35,345 nt of DNA from Nitrospirota bacterium (GTDB taxonomy: Bacteria; Nitrospirota; UBA9217): contig JAGVOT010000039.1 of the NCBI GenBank assembly GCA_020052615.1, positions 1 through 35,345 of the forward strand, given 5' to 3'. Made by a program: the position numbers and the translations under genes. Positions 23,006 to 30,849 of the stretch are shown piece after piece. Numbering within the stretch: the first letter of the stretch is position 1; every line of letters starts with the position of its first letter. Under the pieces are notes generated by a model that saw only the letters and a program-made list of their open reading frames with translations, had not been told where the DNA came from and made no database searches.

Positions 23006-23209
23006 ATGGGAAGTAAAGTTGAAGCATTGGAAAACGAGATTAAGGACCTTTCTCGCGATGAGCTGGCTTCTTTCCGGAATTGGTTCGTGAAATTCGACGC
23101 CGCCGAATGGGACGGTCAGATCGAAAATGATATTAAAGCCGGAAAGCTCGATCAGTTAGCAGCAAAAGCACTCGCCGCGCACAAACGTAGGAAGAGCCGG
23201 GAACTTTGA
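23006..23209 (+). CDS. Antitoxin of a RelE/ParE-type toxin-antitoxin pair
   Basis: A 67-residue acidic-to-basic helical protein. ATG at 23006 has a perfect GGAGG 8 bases upstream (22993-22997); a GTG at 22991 overlaps that site and is rejected. The sequence (KVEALENEIKDLSRDELASFRNWFVKFDAAEWD, then AGKLDQLAAKALAAHKRRKS) matches small antitoxins found directly before RelE/ParE-like toxins. The C-terminal half would wrap the toxin. Its stop overlaps the toxin's TTG start (TTGA), so translation is coupled. Located in the second low-GC island, between attC-like sites. Confidence 0.8.
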   Translation: MGSKVEALENEIKDLSRDELASFRNWFVKFDAAEWDGQIENDIKAGKLDQLAAKALAAHKRRKSREL

Positions 23210-23460
23210 AACATTATGCCTCACCGGATTTCTGGACATGCTTTGAAGTTCTCCCCGATCCTGTCAAAGAGCTTGCACGCAAAAGCTACGAACTTTTGAA
23301 AGAAAATCCTCATCATCCTTCTCTCCATTTAAAACAAGTCAAAACTTACAGGTCAGTTCGTATCGGCCTTCATTACCGTGCTCTGGGCGTCAACGTCGAA
23401 GATGGCATTCTCTGGTTTTGGATCGGCACGCACACGGATTATGATAAGCTGCTTCGTTAA
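23206..23460 (+). CDS. RelE/ParE-family toxin
   Basis: An 84-residue protein starting with TTG in a TTGA overlap with the antitoxin. It has the compact RelE/ParE fold: 'SPDFWTCFEVLPDPVKELARKSYELLKENPHHPSLHLKQVKTY', then 'SVRIGLHYRALGVNVEDGILWFWIGTHTDYDKLL'. The G-x-HYRALG and W-I-GTH-x-YD strands are typical of the subgroup paired with this antitoxin. Expected to be an mRNA interferase or gyrase poison; which cannot be told here. It ends about 40 bases before an attC-like site. Toxin-antitoxin pairs are common stabilisers of cassette arrays. Confidence 0.85.
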   Translation: MKHYASPDFWTCFEVLPDPVKELARKSYELLKENPHHPSLHLKQVKTYRSVRIGLHYRALGVNVEDGILWFWIGTHTDYDKLLR

Positions 23461-23498
23461 GTGTTATTGGCCTTGCTCGTAATAAAGCAAAAAGAGAA

Positions 23499-23559
23499 TT
23501 TCAACAAGGCGCGTCCACGGCGACGCGCCAGAAGGCGGCGCGTGACCGCCGCGTTCCCC
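23499..23559 (+). other. attC-like site closing the second low-GC island
   Basis: AAC (23503-23505) to GTT (23553-23555), with GGCG arms outside and GCGCC/GGCGC-type arms inside. It is a near copy of the site at 4411-4469 and also ends GTTCCCC. Sequence beyond it is again host-like, with the terminator of the next minus-strand gene. Confidence 0.5.
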
Positions 23560-23582
23560 CTCATAAGCCAACCGGAATAAAA

Positions 23583-23606
23583 ACGGGATGCCTTTCGGCA
23601 TCCCGT
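23583..23606 (-). terminator. Rho-independent terminator of the outer-membrane protein gene
   Basis: ACGGGATGCC (23583-23592) and GGCATCCCGT (23597-23606) form a perfect 10-bp stem with a 4-base loop. On the minus strand it is followed by TTTTTATTCC. It lies 43 bp after the stop of the minus-strand gene at 23649. On the plus strand a weaker ACGTTTTCC follows, so it may act on both strands. Confidence 0.8.
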
Positions 23607-23648
23607 ACGTTTTCCCCTTCATTTCACCACCCCGCCTCTTTGCCGGGA

Positions 23649-24455
23649 TCAGAAATACTTCGCAAGCCCGATGAAGATATCACCCCCGCTCCCGTCGAGG
23701 TTCCGGACATCGTCGCGCAGCGTGGAGACCGGCATCGCCGCGCCGTTTTGCTGCCAGGTATCAACCTTGTATTTCACCGAATACAGGCGCAGCCCGGCGA
23801 CGAAGGTGAAGTCGTTCCGGATCAAGGCTTCGAGCTCGCCCACCAGGTGAACGCCCGTGGCATCGTCGTACTTCACGATGTCGCGGCTGCCGCCGGCGAC
23901 CTGCGTGGTATCGATGTCAAGCTCTCCTCCACTGTACAGCCCCACCCCGCCGCCGAACTTGAACCGGATCCGGTCCCGGACCGGCACGAGAAACTTGAGG
24001 GTCGCCCGGAGAAAGCCGCGGGAAAAGCTTGCATCGGCATTTTCTACCGCCGGCTGTTCGGTGCTGCTCTGGCCGCCCAGGGATACGTCGAAATCCAGGC
24101 TCTCAGACAATCCATACCCCGCGGTGATAGCAAGTCCGGCGCCCCCGCCGCCGCTCACCTTGACCGAGTCGCCGCCGGTCGTTGTCCCCACATCGATGGA
24201 CTTGGACCCGACGCCGATCATGGCGGAGATCTCCAGCTTCAGTTTTCCCGTAGTGTTCAGGACCTCGGCCGCTTCCGGCAAGGCCGCGGGCGGGGACGTC
24301 GCCTGTGATAGTGCCGCCGAGGGCGTCCCGGTCGGCTGGGAAACCGCCTGGGGTTCCGTTCCCTGGGCGTATGAAACGGATCCAGATACCGCGATCGCGG
24401 CCGCCAGGAAAAGTACGAGGTAAAGCGATTGCCTGCTGTTGTCGATGTGCCGCAA
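23649..24455 (-). CDS. Outer-membrane beta-barrel protein
   Basis: A 268-residue secreted protein. TTG at 24455 is chosen: GGAGG lies 8 bases upstream and it gives a clean signal peptide (SLYLVLFLAAAIAVSGSVSYAQG). An Ala/Pro-rich linker follows, then about 200 residues of alternating beta strands: 'KLKLEISAMIGVGSK', 'AGLAITAGYGLSESLDFDVSLGG', 'FLRATLKFLVPVRDRIRFKFGGGVGLYSGG', 'GVHLVGELEALIRNDFTFVAGLRLYSVKYKV'. It ends with Phe (FIGLAKYF), the usual C-terminal signature of BamA substrates. An 8-10 strand barrel of the OmpA/OmpW type is likely. Ligand unknown. Followed by a strong terminator, so monocistronic or the last gene of its unit. Confidence 0.8.
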   Translation of the reverse strand: MRHIDNSRQSLYLVLFLAAAIAVSGSVSYAQGTEPQAVSQPTGTPSAALSQATSPPAALPEAAEVLNTTGKLKLEISAMIGVGSKSIDVGTTTGGDSVKVSGGGGAGLAITAGYGLSESLDFDVSLGGQSSTEQPAVENADASFSRGFLRATLKFLVPVRDRIRFKFGGGVGLYSGGELDIDTTQVAGGSRDIVKYDDATGVHLVGELEALIRNDFTFVAGLRLYSVKYKVDTWQQNGAAMPVSTLRDDVRNLDGSGGDIFIGLAKYF

Positions 24456-24481
24456 TGTTATGTCCTCCGTAAGGAATTTTT

Positions 24482-25057
24482 CTATGCCTGGAGCTTCTTC
24501 ATCAGCCACGCCATGTTCTGGCCGAGCTGCTTCATGGTCTTCATCCCCTCTTCATCCTTCGTCACCTCGCCCGGCAGCCTGCCGTGCGCCAGGTTCCAGT
24601 AGCTCGACCCGGGGATGATCATCTGGCCGATCAGGAAAAAGGCGTTCAGTGAGCTGAACACGTGGTACGCGCCGGCCCGGCGGACCGCCACGACACCTGC
24701 CCCTGCCTTGCGCTGATACAGGTCATTATTGGCGCGCCCGACCATGCCGGCCCGCTCGATCAACGCCTTCATGGACGCCGACAGGTCGGCGAAATAGGTC
24801 GGCGATCCCAGCAGGATGCCGTCGGCCTCGACCATCTTCTGGATGCATTCATTGACGATGTCCTTCTCCACGGCGCAGCGCTTGTCCTTTTTCTCGAAGC
24901 ACTTCATGCAGGCGATGCACCCCTGGATGGGCTTGCCCGAGAGCTGGTACAGCTCCGTCTCGATCCCCGCGGCCTTCATCTCGTCCAGCACCGCGTTGAG
25001 CAGGATGGCGGTGTTCCCGTCCTTCCGTGCGCTTCCGTTGAATGCGATGACCTTCAT
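24482..25057 (-). CDS. Flavodoxin-fold NAD(P)H oxidoreductase / iron-sulfur flavoprotein
   Basis: A 191-residue protein, ATG with a perfect AAGGAGGG upstream. The flavodoxin-like FMN-binding fold starts 'MKVIAFNGSARKDGNTAILLNAVLDEM', with 'GILLGSPTYFADLSASMKALIERAG' as the second FMN contact and 'RKAGAGVVAVRRAG' after it. Cysteines in 'CIACMKCFEKKDKRC' form a C-x2-C-x2-C-x7-C cluster like the compact 4Fe-4S site of iron-sulfur flavoproteins (Isf), so it may carry FMN and an Fe-S cluster. Likely a redox or detoxification enzyme with an unknown partner. It lies 26 bp upstream of the outer-membrane gene's start, so the two could be one transcript. Confidence 0.88.
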   Translation of the reverse strand: MKVIAFNGSARKDGNTAILLNAVLDEMKAAGIETELYQLSGKPIQGCIACMKCFEKKDKRCAVEKDIVNECIQKMVEADGILLGSPTYFADLSASMKALIERAGMVGRANNDLYQRKAGAGVVAVRRAGAYHVFSSLNAFFLIGQMIIPGSSYWNLAHGRLPGEVTKDEEGMKTMKQLGQNMAWLMKKLQA

Positions 25058-25130
25058 GATCCCTCCTTGACAAGGCAAAACAGAATGTCGAAATCTTCTT
25101 TTACCCCAGGACGCAGAGGAAGTCAAAAGA

Positions 25131-25142
25131 GGGTTTAAACCC
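25131..25142. promoter_or_regulatory. 12-bp palindrome upstream of the flavoprotein gene
   Basis: GGGTTTAAACCC is a perfect palindrome 73 bp upstream of the flavoprotein start, nested in a longer imperfect inverted repeat (GGAAGTCAAAAG with CCTTTGACTCC). It could be an operator or a folded end of the upstream transcript. The stretch 25058-25283 holds no gene that I can support. Confidence 0.25.
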
Positions 25143-25283
25143 CGAAGTATGAGGCCTTTGACTCCTCGATTGCCTTTCCCTCGCTTGGAAGCGCCTGCTT
25201 TTGGCAGCGCCCTCTGCGTGAAAACTTTTTGTCAGGTAGTTGCTTTTGACAATAACGTTCAGCTGCAGGCCGCGGTATATATG

Positions 25284-25937
25284 TTACGTCCTCAGTGCCT
25301 TTACGCTTTTGCATCCCGACTCGCTGCCCAGGGAACAGGCCTTTTTAAGATCTGCCGCGGCCTGGTCCGTCCTCCCCAGGGAATGACATGCGCCCCCCCG
25401 CCCCGCGTAGGCATCGGCATTCGCCGGATCGATCCCTATGGCGATCGTATAATCGGCAATCGCCTTCTCGTACTGTTTCATGCCGGCATACGCGGCCGCA
25501 CGGTTCAGATGGTACGTTATCGTATTGGGGCTCCCGGCTATGGCCTTCGAGAAATCCGCGATGGCCCGTTCCAGGTCCTGTTTCTTGAAATAGATCATCC
25601 CGCGATTGTTGTAGGCGGTATGATTTTTCCAGTCCAGGGCAAGGGCCCTGTTGAAGTCCTGGAGCGCCCGCTCGTTCTTCCCCATACGGACATAGACAGT
25701 TCCCCTGGCCGACAACGCTTCTACAAAACCAGGGTTCAGCGCAAGGGCCTTCGTGTATGACTCGATGGCGGATTCATTCTGCTGCCGGCCTGCGTACTGC
25801 GAACCTTTATCGAACCATTCCTTCGCCTGGGAACGAGCGGACCTTGCGGCCGCGCCCGCGTTCTGTTCAGCAAAAAATGCCGGGAAGGATGCCAGGAGCA
25901 GTACGGCCAAAACTGCTGATCGGGTCGGAACCTTCAT
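25284..25937 (-). CDS. Secreted TPR-repeat protein
   Basis: A 217-residue protein with a signal peptide (MKVPTRSAVLAVLLLASFPAFFAEQNAGAA). Five tetratricopeptide repeats follow, each with the W/L-G-Y-A-F-A-P pattern: for example 'AKEWFDKGSQYAGRQQNESAIESYTKALALNP', 'HTAYNNRGMIYFKKQDLERAIADFSKAIAGSP' and 'YAGRGGACHSLGRTDQAAADLKKACSLG'. The last repeat ends 'ACSLGSESGCKSV', where two cysteines may form a disulfide. The ATG overlaps the FKBP stop (ATGA), so the pair is translated together. Protein-protein scaffold in the periplasm, likely assisting or working alongside the FKBP chaperone. Confidence 0.85.
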   Translation of the reverse strand: MKVPTRSAVLAVLLLASFPAFFAEQNAGAAARSARSQAKEWFDKGSQYAGRQQNESAIESYTKALALNPGFVEALSARGTVYVRMGKNERALQDFNRALALDWKNHTAYNNRGMIYFKKQDLERAIADFSKAIAGSPNTITYHLNRAAAYAGMKQYEKAIADYTIAIGIDPANADAYAGRGGACHSLGRTDQAAADLKKACSLGSESGCKSVKALRT

Positions 25938-26671
25938 TTTGCCGTTATCGTCCCCTTGGAGTGGGGCGCAGCCTGCGGGGCCGGCCCGATCAACAGCAGT
26001 TCGACATCGAAAACAAGAACGGCGTTGGGTCCGATCTGCGCCCCGGCGCCGCGTTCGCCATAGGCGAGCTCCGACGGGACGAACAGCCGGATCTTTCCGC
26101 CCTCCTTGATGAGCTGTACACCCTCGGTCCATCCCTTGATCACCTTGTTCAGGGCGAACGTCGCGGGCTGGCCCCGCTTGTAGGAGCTGTCGAATTCGGT
26201 GCCGTCGATCAGCGTGCCGCGGTACTGAACGGTCACGGTATCGATCGCCTTGGGATGTTTGCCCTTGCCCCCGGCCAGGACCACGTACTGGAGACCGCTG
26301 GGAAGCGTTTTCACGCCTTTCTTCTTCGCGTTCTCGGCCAGGAACGCCGCGCCCTCCTTCTTGTTCTTCTCTGCCGTCATCTTCCTGCGTTCCTGCTGCT
26401 TGGCCACCATCTCCTTCTGAAAGGCATTGATGGAGTCACGCATCTCCTCCTCCGTCATCAGGGGCTTCCCTCCCGACAGAGCGTCATTCATCGCCTTCGT
26501 GACGATGTTCGGGTCGACATCGACCTCGTTCCGCTTGATGCTCGTGCCCATATCGAAGCCGATGCTGTAACTGAGCTTGTCCTTCGCGGTCTTCAGCTCG
26601 ACCGGCGTCTCGGCGTGCGCCGTCGTCGCCAGCAGCAGAATGACCAGCATTGTTCCCAACAGGTTGTTCAT
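25934..26671 (-). CDS. FKBP-type peptidyl-prolyl isomerase (FkpA/Mip type)
   Basis: A 245-residue periplasmic foldase. ATG with AAGGAG upstream; signal peptide MNNLLGTMLVILLLATTAHA. The N-terminal dimerisation domain (about residues 25-130: 'KDKLSYSIGFDMGTSIKRNEVDVDPNIVTKAMNDAL', then 'INAFQKEMVAKQQERRKMTAEKNKKEGAAFLAENAKKKG') has the FKBP_N pattern. The catalytic FKBP domain follows from 'LPSGLQYVVLAGGKGKHPKAIDTVTVQYRGTLIDGTEFDSSY', with 'VIKGWTEGVQLIKEGGKIRLFVPSELAYGERG' and 'VLVFDVELL'. Full-length Mip/FkpA organisation. It catalyses prolyl isomerisation and helps fold exported proteins. Coupled to the TPR protein downstream. Confidence 0.94.
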   Translation of the reverse strand: MNNLLGTMLVILLLATTAHAETPVELKTAKDKLSYSIGFDMGTSIKRNEVDVDPNIVTKAMNDALSGGKPLMTEEEMRDSINAFQKEMVAKQQERRKMTAEKNKKEGAAFLAENAKKKGVKTLPSGLQYVVLAGGKGKHPKAIDTVTVQYRGTLIDGTEFDSSYKRGQPATFALNKVIKGWTEGVQLIKEGGKIRLFVPSELAYGERGAGAQIGPNAVLVFDVELLLIGPAPQAAPHSKGTITAK

Positions 26672-26780
26672 GATCTTCTCCTTTTCGATGGAAAAATATG
26701 TTCTGTACATTAGCAATCTTGACCGGCTTTGTCAACGTTGTTCCGTGCGGGGCGCCTGACACGGCGGGATGCCCCGCAGC

Positions 26781-26808
26781 TTGACTTTAACCCCGCCTGT
26801 GGTATTCT
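26781..26808 (+). promoter_or_regulatory. Predicted promoter of the nuo operon
   Basis: TTGACT (26781-26786) and TATTCT (26803-26808) are 16 bp apart, 32 bp before the nuoA ATG. It sits in the divergent space between the FKBP gene and nuoA. Good -35, moderate -10. Confidence 0.5.
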
Positions 26809-26839
26809 CTTAACAGTCCGATTTCACGGGAGTTTTACC

Positions 26840-27232
26840 ATGCCTGTTCCTCCCATCGATAACCAGCCTCTCTGGCCTTTGGCGGTCTATTTCGCGGCCA
26901 TTGTCCTGACCGTTGCGGCAATGATCGGGCTTTCCTATGTACTGGGACAGCGCCACCGCGAGCGTGCCACTGCGGAACCGTACGAATCCGGCATCGTCTC
27001 CACCGGCACTGCGCGGGTGCGTTTCGACATAAAGTTCTACCTTGTCGCGGTGTTCTTCCTGATCTTCGACCTGGAAGCGGCATTTCTCTATGCCTGGGCC
27101 GTGGCCGTCAGGGAGACCGGATGGCCGGGATATGCCGAGGCGCTGGTTTTCATCGGCGTCCTTGCCGCCGCGCTTGTCTACCTCTGGCGCCTCGGCGCGC
27201 TGGACTGGGGGAAGAGAAAACCGACACGGTGA
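26840..27232 (+). CDS. nuoA: NADH-quinone oxidoreductase subunit A
   Basis: A 130-residue membrane subunit of complex I. ATG follows CGGGAG. Three transmembrane helices (LAVYFAAIVLTVAAMIGLSYVL; FYLVAVFFLIFDLEAAFLYAW; YAEALVFIGVLAAALVYLW). The conserved loop 'ERATAEPYESGIVSTGTARVRFDIKFYLVA..F..FDLEAAFLYPWA'-type signature is present, including E-PYESG and DIKFY..A..F..FD.E. It couples quinone reduction to proton translocation together with NuoH/J/K. First gene of the operon; order A-B-CD-E-F-G is standard. Confidence 0.95.
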   Translation: MPVPPIDNQPLWPLAVYFAAIVLTVAAMIGLSYVLGQRHRERATAEPYESGIVSTGTARVRFDIKFYLVAVFFLIFDLEAAFLYAWAVAVRETGWPGYAEALVFIGVLAAALVYLWRLGALDWGKRKPTR

Positions 27233-27298
27233 CACGGTGACATGGAGACACGGGGAATAATCCCAAGGAAAAGAAAACCATAACATCAGAGGATTTTG

Positions 27299-27435
27299 GA
27301 CAGGATGACAGGATAACGTCCGATAAAACCTTGTCACCACAAAGACGCCGGGAACGTCAACATCATATTTTCTTTAATTGGGTTAAAGTTCGTATCTTTT
27401 ATCCGCATTTGTCCTGTCGATCCTGTTATCCTGTC
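27299..27435 (+). repeat. Inverted repeat filling the nuoA-nuoB spacer
   Basis: GACAGGATGACAGGAT (27299-27314) is a 15-of-16 inverted repeat of ATCCTGTTATCCTGTC (27420-27435). Between them are GTCCGATAAAA and TTTTATCCGC parts that also pair loosely. The right arm is followed by AAAG and then the nuoB start. The arms match those in the nuoE-nuoF spacer. No gene in the spacer. Confidence 0.7.
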
Positions 27436-27464
27436 AAAGATCTATTAGAAAGGTTTATTCATCC

Positions 27465-28079
27465 ATGAACTGGTCCCTCACCAAGGCATCCGCACCCACC
27501 CTTGACGACGCCGTCCGGCAGAGCCTCCTCCTGACCCGCCTCCAGGACGTCCTTGCCTGGGGCAGGAAGAACTCCGTCTGGCCCTTCAACTTCGGTCTCT
27601 CCTGCTGCTACGTCGAAATGGCCACGAGCCTCACGAGCAAGTACGACATCGCCCGGTTCGGGGCCGAGGTGATCCGGGGCACGCCCCGCGAAGCGGACCT
27701 CATGATCATTGCCGGCACCGTCTTCATCAAGATGGCCCCGGTCATCAAGCGGCTCTACGAGCAGATGATGGAGCCGCGCTGGGTCATTTCCATGGGGTCC
27801 TGCGCCAATTCCGGCGGCATGTACGATATCTACAGCGTGGTCCAGGGCGTCGACAAGTTCCTTCCGGTGGACGTGTACGTTCCCGGCTGTCCGCCCCGTC
27901 CCGAGGCCTTCATGGAAGGCCTGCTGCTGCTCCGTGAGAAGCTCGGCGAAGAACGCCGTCCGCTCAGCTGGGTCGCCGGCCCGCAGGGCGTGATCCGGCC
28001 GGACCCGCCCTGCATGCGCGACCTGAAGCGGCAGGAGCGCGCGGCAGCGACCGTCCTGCCGTCGCCTGATGAGTTATGA
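27465..28079 (+). CDS. nuoB: NADH-quinone oxidoreductase subunit B
   Basis: A 204-residue subunit holding the terminal N2 4Fe-4S cluster next to the quinone site. The four cysteine ligands are visible: two adjacent in '[11 protein letters not shown]', one in '[12 protein letters not shown]', one in '[17 protein letters not shown]'. '[23 protein letters not shown]' and '[12 protein letters not shown]'-type phrases are canonical. Length slightly above the minimal form because of the tail ([16 protein letters not shown]). Separated from nuoA by 232 bp, unusually large for this operon, taken up by an inverted-repeat element. Confidence 0.96.
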   Translation: MNWSLTKASAPTLDDAVRQSLLLTRLQDVLAWGRKNSVWPFNFGLSCCYVEMATSLTSKYDIARFGAEVIRGTPREADLMIIAGTVFIKMAPVIKRLYEQMMEPRWVISMGSCANSGGMYDIYSVVQGVDKFLPVDVYVPGCPPRPEAFMEGLLLLREKLGEERRPLSWVAGPQGVIRPDPPCMRDLKRQERAAATVLPSPDEL

Positions 28080-28084
28080 TCTTC

Positions 28085-28323
28085 TTTGACACTGAGGACA
28101 CTGTAAAGAACAATAAGAGAACCTCTGACACTGATCAAGTCAGATCAAAAGCTCTGATAAGGGCGGATAAAGCATTATCTTATTGTTCTAATGATTAATC
28201 CGCTGTTATCAGGATGTTCATCCGCATTTATCTGTGTCGAAGGTGTTCTTATATTCTCAGATCAGTTACACTTTCTTTGACTCAGAGATTCTCTTCATAT
28301 TTTTCAGTGTCCTCAGTGTCAAA
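28085..28323 (+). repeat. Nested inverted-repeat element in the nuoB-nuoCD spacer
   Basis: The outer arms TTTGACACTGAGGACACTG (28085-28103) and its exact reverse complement (28305-28323) are a perfect 19-bp inverted repeat. Inside lie CTGATAAGGGCGGAT and ATCCGCTGTTATCAG (13 of 15 paired), the same ends as in the nuoCD-nuoE and nuoF-nuoG spacers. It begins 5 bp after nuoB stops and ends 15 bp before nuoCD. No ORF inside. Confidence 0.8.
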
Positions 28324-28338
28324 TAACATGTCATATTT

Positions 28339-30084
28339 ATGGCGCATTCTACCATCATTGAAGATCTGAGAACCTCGTTCAACGAGGCCATCCTCGCGGT
28401 CCAGCCGACCATGGACAGCATCCCCACGGTCTGGGTGACGCGAGACAAGGCCCGCGACGTCCTGCGCCATCTCAAGTCATCGGTCGAACACCCCTACCGG
28501 ATGCTCTATGACCTCACGGTCATCGACGAACGGGTCCGCGCGAACCGTCAGGACCAGCCGGCGTCCGACTTCACCGTCGTCTACCACCTGCTCTCCTTTG
28601 ACCGGAACGATGACATCCGCATAAAGGTCCCCCTTGTCGGTGCCGACCTTTCTCTGCCATCCATAGCCGGCATCTGGCCGGCTGCGAACTGGTACGAACG
28701 GGAAGCCTGGGACATGTTCGGGGTAAAGTTCGAAGGCCATCCTCATCTCAGCAGGATCCTGATGCCGCCGACCTGGAACGGCCATCCCCTGCGCAAGGAC
28801 CATCCCGCACGCGCCACGGAGATGGGCCCCTTCACCATGCCCGAAGACAGGATGGATGCCGAGCAGGATGCGCTCCGGTTCCGTCCCGAAGACTGGGGCA
28901 TGAAGGACCACGGGGACGGTTCGGATCTCATGTTCCTGAACCTCGGACCCCAGCATCCGGGCACCCACGGCTTGCTGCGCATCATCCTCCAGCTCGACGG
29001 CGAGGAGATCAGGGATTCCGTGCTCGACATCGGCTACCACCACCGGGGAGCGGAAAAGATGGCCGAGCGCCAGACCTGGCACACCTACATCCCCTATACC
29101 GACCGGATCGACTATTTCGGCGGGGTGATGAACAACCTCGCCTATGTCCTTGCGTGCGAAAAGCTCGCCGGCGTCGAGGTCCCGGACCGGGCCAAGGTCA
29201 TCCGCGTGATGATGGCCGAGCTGTTCCGCATCCAGAGCCACCTGGTCTGGTACGGGACCTTTGCCCAGGACGTGGGATCCTTCTCGCCCGTGTTCTACAT
29301 GTTCACCGACCGGGAACGGGTCTTCGACATCGTCGAGGCGGTCTGCGGCGGCCGCATGCACCCCGCCTGGTTCCGCATCGGCGGCCTTGCACAGGACCTG
29401 CCGCGGGGATGGGACCGGCTCATAAGGGACTTCCTGAAATACCTCCCGCCGCGGCTTGCCGATTATGACAAGCTTGTCATGAAGAACGCCATCTTCAAGG
29501 GCCGCACCAAGGGCGTCGGCGCCTACACGCTCGATGAAGCAATCGAATGGGGCGTGACCGGACCTGGTCTCCGCGCCTGCGGCATGGACTGGGACTTCCG
29601 CAAGAAGCGGCCCTATTCGGGCTACGAGAACTTCGACTTCGACATCCCGACCGCGGTGAACGGGGACTGCTATGACCGCGGAGTGGTGCGCGTCGAGGAG
29701 ATCCGCCAGAGCCTTCGCATCGTCGAACAGTGCGTCAGGAACATGCCCGGGGGGCCGTACAAGTCCAGCCACCCTCTTGCAACGCCCCCGGTCAGGGAGC
29801 GCACCATGAAGGACATCGAAACGCTCATCACCCATTTCCTCGGCGTGAGCTGGGGTCCGGTGATCCCCGCCGGCGAGGCGTTCATGGGGATCGAAGCGAC
29901 CAAGGGGAACAACGGGTATTACCTCATCAGCGACGGTGATATCCACTCCTACCGCACCCGTATCCGGACGCCCTCGTTCCCCCACCTGCAGATGGTGCCG
30001 AAGATGGCGAAGGGACTGATGATCGCGGACCTGCTGGCGATCCTGGGGAGCATTGATTTTATTCTGGCGGACCTGGACAGATGA
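28339..30084 (+). CDS. nuoCD: NADH-quinone oxidoreductase fused subunit C/D
   Basis: A 581-residue fusion as in E. coli-type complex I. The N-terminal NuoC domain (about 1-180) has '[17 protein letters not shown]', '[51 protein letters not shown]'. The C-terminal NuoD domain (about 195-581) begins '[26 protein letters not shown]', with '[37 protein letters not shown]' and '[30 protein letters not shown]', carrying the quinone-site His and Tyr. No frameshift or insert is seen. ATG without a strong ribosome binding site, right after an inverted repeat. The C-D fusion with the A-B-CD-E-F-G order marks the gamma-proteobacterial-style cluster. Confidence 0.97.
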   Translation: MAHSTIIEDLRTSFNEAILAVQPTMDSIPTVWVTRDKARDVLRHLKSSVEHPYRMLYDLTVIDERVRANRQDQPASDFTVVYHLLSFDRNDDIRIKVPLVGADLSLPSIAGIWPAANWYEREAWDMFGVKFEGHPHLSRILMPPTWNGHPLRKDHPARATEMGPFTMPEDRMDAEQDALRFRPEDWGMKDHGDGSDLMFLNLGPQHPGTHGLLRIILQLDGEEIRDSVLDIGYHHRGAEKMAERQTWHTYIPYTDRIDYFGGVMNNLAYVLACEKLAGVEVPDRAKVIRVMMAELFRIQSHLVWYGTFAQDVGSFSPVFYMFTDRERVFDIVEAVCGGRMHPAWFRIGGLAQDLPRGWDRLIRDFLKYLPPRLADYDKLVMKNAIFKGRTKGVGAYTLDEAIEWGVTGPGLRACGMDWDFRKKRPYSGYENFDFDIPTAVNGDCYDRGVVRVEEIRQSLRIVEQCVRNMPGGPYKSSHPLATPPVRERTMKDIETLITHFLGVSWGPVIPAGEAFMGIEATKGNNGYYLISDGDIHSYRTRIRTPSFPHLQMVPKMAKGLMIADLLAILGSIDFILADLDR

Positions 30085-30090
30085 AATAAC

Positions 30091-30210
30091 CTTTGACACG
30101 GATTTTCACAGATGAAAGGCCTGACAACGGCGGATTATTCCTTATACATAGAAGATTATGCTTTATCCGACTTTATCAGAGTTTTTAATCAGACTTGATC
30201 TGTGTCAAAG
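30091..30210 (+). repeat. Inverted-repeat element in the nuoCD-nuoE spacer
   Basis: Outer CTTTGACACGGAT (30091-30103) and ATCTGTGTCAAAG (30198-30210) pair at 12 of 13. Inner CTGACAACGGCGGAT (30121-30135) and ATCCGACTTTATCAG (30165-30179) pair at 11 of 15. It occupies nearly the whole spacer and ends 11 bp before the nuoE ATG. No ORF. Confidence 0.75.
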
Positions 30211-30221
30211 ATTTTGATCTT

Positions 30222-30686
30222 ATGCTGACCGAAGAAGAAATAAAAGAGATCACTACGGAGCTCGTCCACGCCGAGCGCAAGGAGGCCGCGAGCATCGAGG
30301 CGCTTATGGTCGTCCAGAAGCGCCGCGGATGGGTGTCCGACGAGAGCATCCGGGACATCGCCTCGCTGCTCGACGTGACGCCGGACGAACTGGACGGGGT
30401 GGCGACCTTTTTCAACCACATCTACCGGAAGCCCGTCGGCAGGCACGTGATCGCCCTCTGCGACAGCATGGTCTGCTGGTCCCTGGGATACGACCCGCTG
30501 CTGGACCTGCTGCGGAAAAAGCTCGGCGTCGGTTTCGGAGAGACAACGCAGGACAACCGGTTCACCCTCCTGCCCGCGGCCTGTCTCGGCGCCTGCGACC
30601 GGGCGCCGGCCATGCTGGTGGACGAGGAGCTCCACGGCCCGGTGACGCCGGAGATGGTGGACGGGATACTGCAGAAATACAAGTGA
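30222..30686 (+). CDS. nuoE: NADH-quinone oxidoreductase subunit E
   Basis: A 154-residue thioredoxin-fold subunit carrying the N1a 2Fe-2S cluster. Ligands are C-x4-C in 'CDSMVC' and C-x3-C in 'CLGACD'. N-terminal helical part 'AASIEALMVVQKRRGWVSDESIRDIASLLDVTPDELDGVATFFNHI' is typical. ATG at 30222 chosen because it begins the conserved domain and immediately follows the repeat-derived AAAG; a TTG nine codons upstream is unlikely. Together with NuoF and NuoG it forms the NADH dehydrogenase module. Spacers on both sides contain inverted repeats. Confidence 0.95.
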   Translation: MLTEEEIKEITTELVHAERKEAASIEALMVVQKRRGWVSDESIRDIASLLDVTPDELDGVATFFNHIYRKPVGRHVIALCDSMVCWSLGYDPLLDLLRKKLGVGFGETTQDNRFTLLPAACLGACDRAPAMLVDEELHGPVTPEMVDGILQKYK

Positions 30687-30691
30687 TTTTC

Positions 30692-30836
30692 GACAGGATA
30701 ACAGGATTGACTGGATAAAGACGGATGAAGACCAGATTCTCTTGACTTAGTTTTTAATCAAAGAATGTATCTTCTTCTCGTTCTCTGTGTCATTGTGGTT
30801 ACAAGATGTTATCTGGATTTATCCTGTTATCCTGTC
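30692..30836 (+). repeat. Inverted repeat in the nuoE-nuoF spacer
   Basis: GACAGGATAACAGGAT (30692-30707) has a perfect reverse complement at 30821-30836. The right arm continues AAAGG, then TTTTCTAA and the nuoF ATG, so the repeat end probably supplies the ribosome binding site. The arms match those in the nuoA-nuoB spacer. No gene inside. Confidence 0.75.
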
Positions 30837-30849
30837 AAAGGTTTTCTAA

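Noticed and set aside
22028-23555. Prophage or plasmid remnant as the origin of the low-GC genes
   Set aside because: No integrase, phage structural, replication or conjugation gene is present; the units are single genes with palindromes.
27233-27464. CRISPR array or tandem repeats in nuo spacers
   Set aside because: Repeats are paired inverted copies, one pair per spacer, without regular spacing or direct unit repetition.
28477-30099. 540-codon open frame on the minus strand across nuoCD
   Set aside because: It is the shadow of a fully conserved NuoCD; long antisense frames are expected at this GC. The same holds for antisense frames over gspE (5710-6879), the CARDB gene (9600-10748) and the EAL gene (19018-20490).
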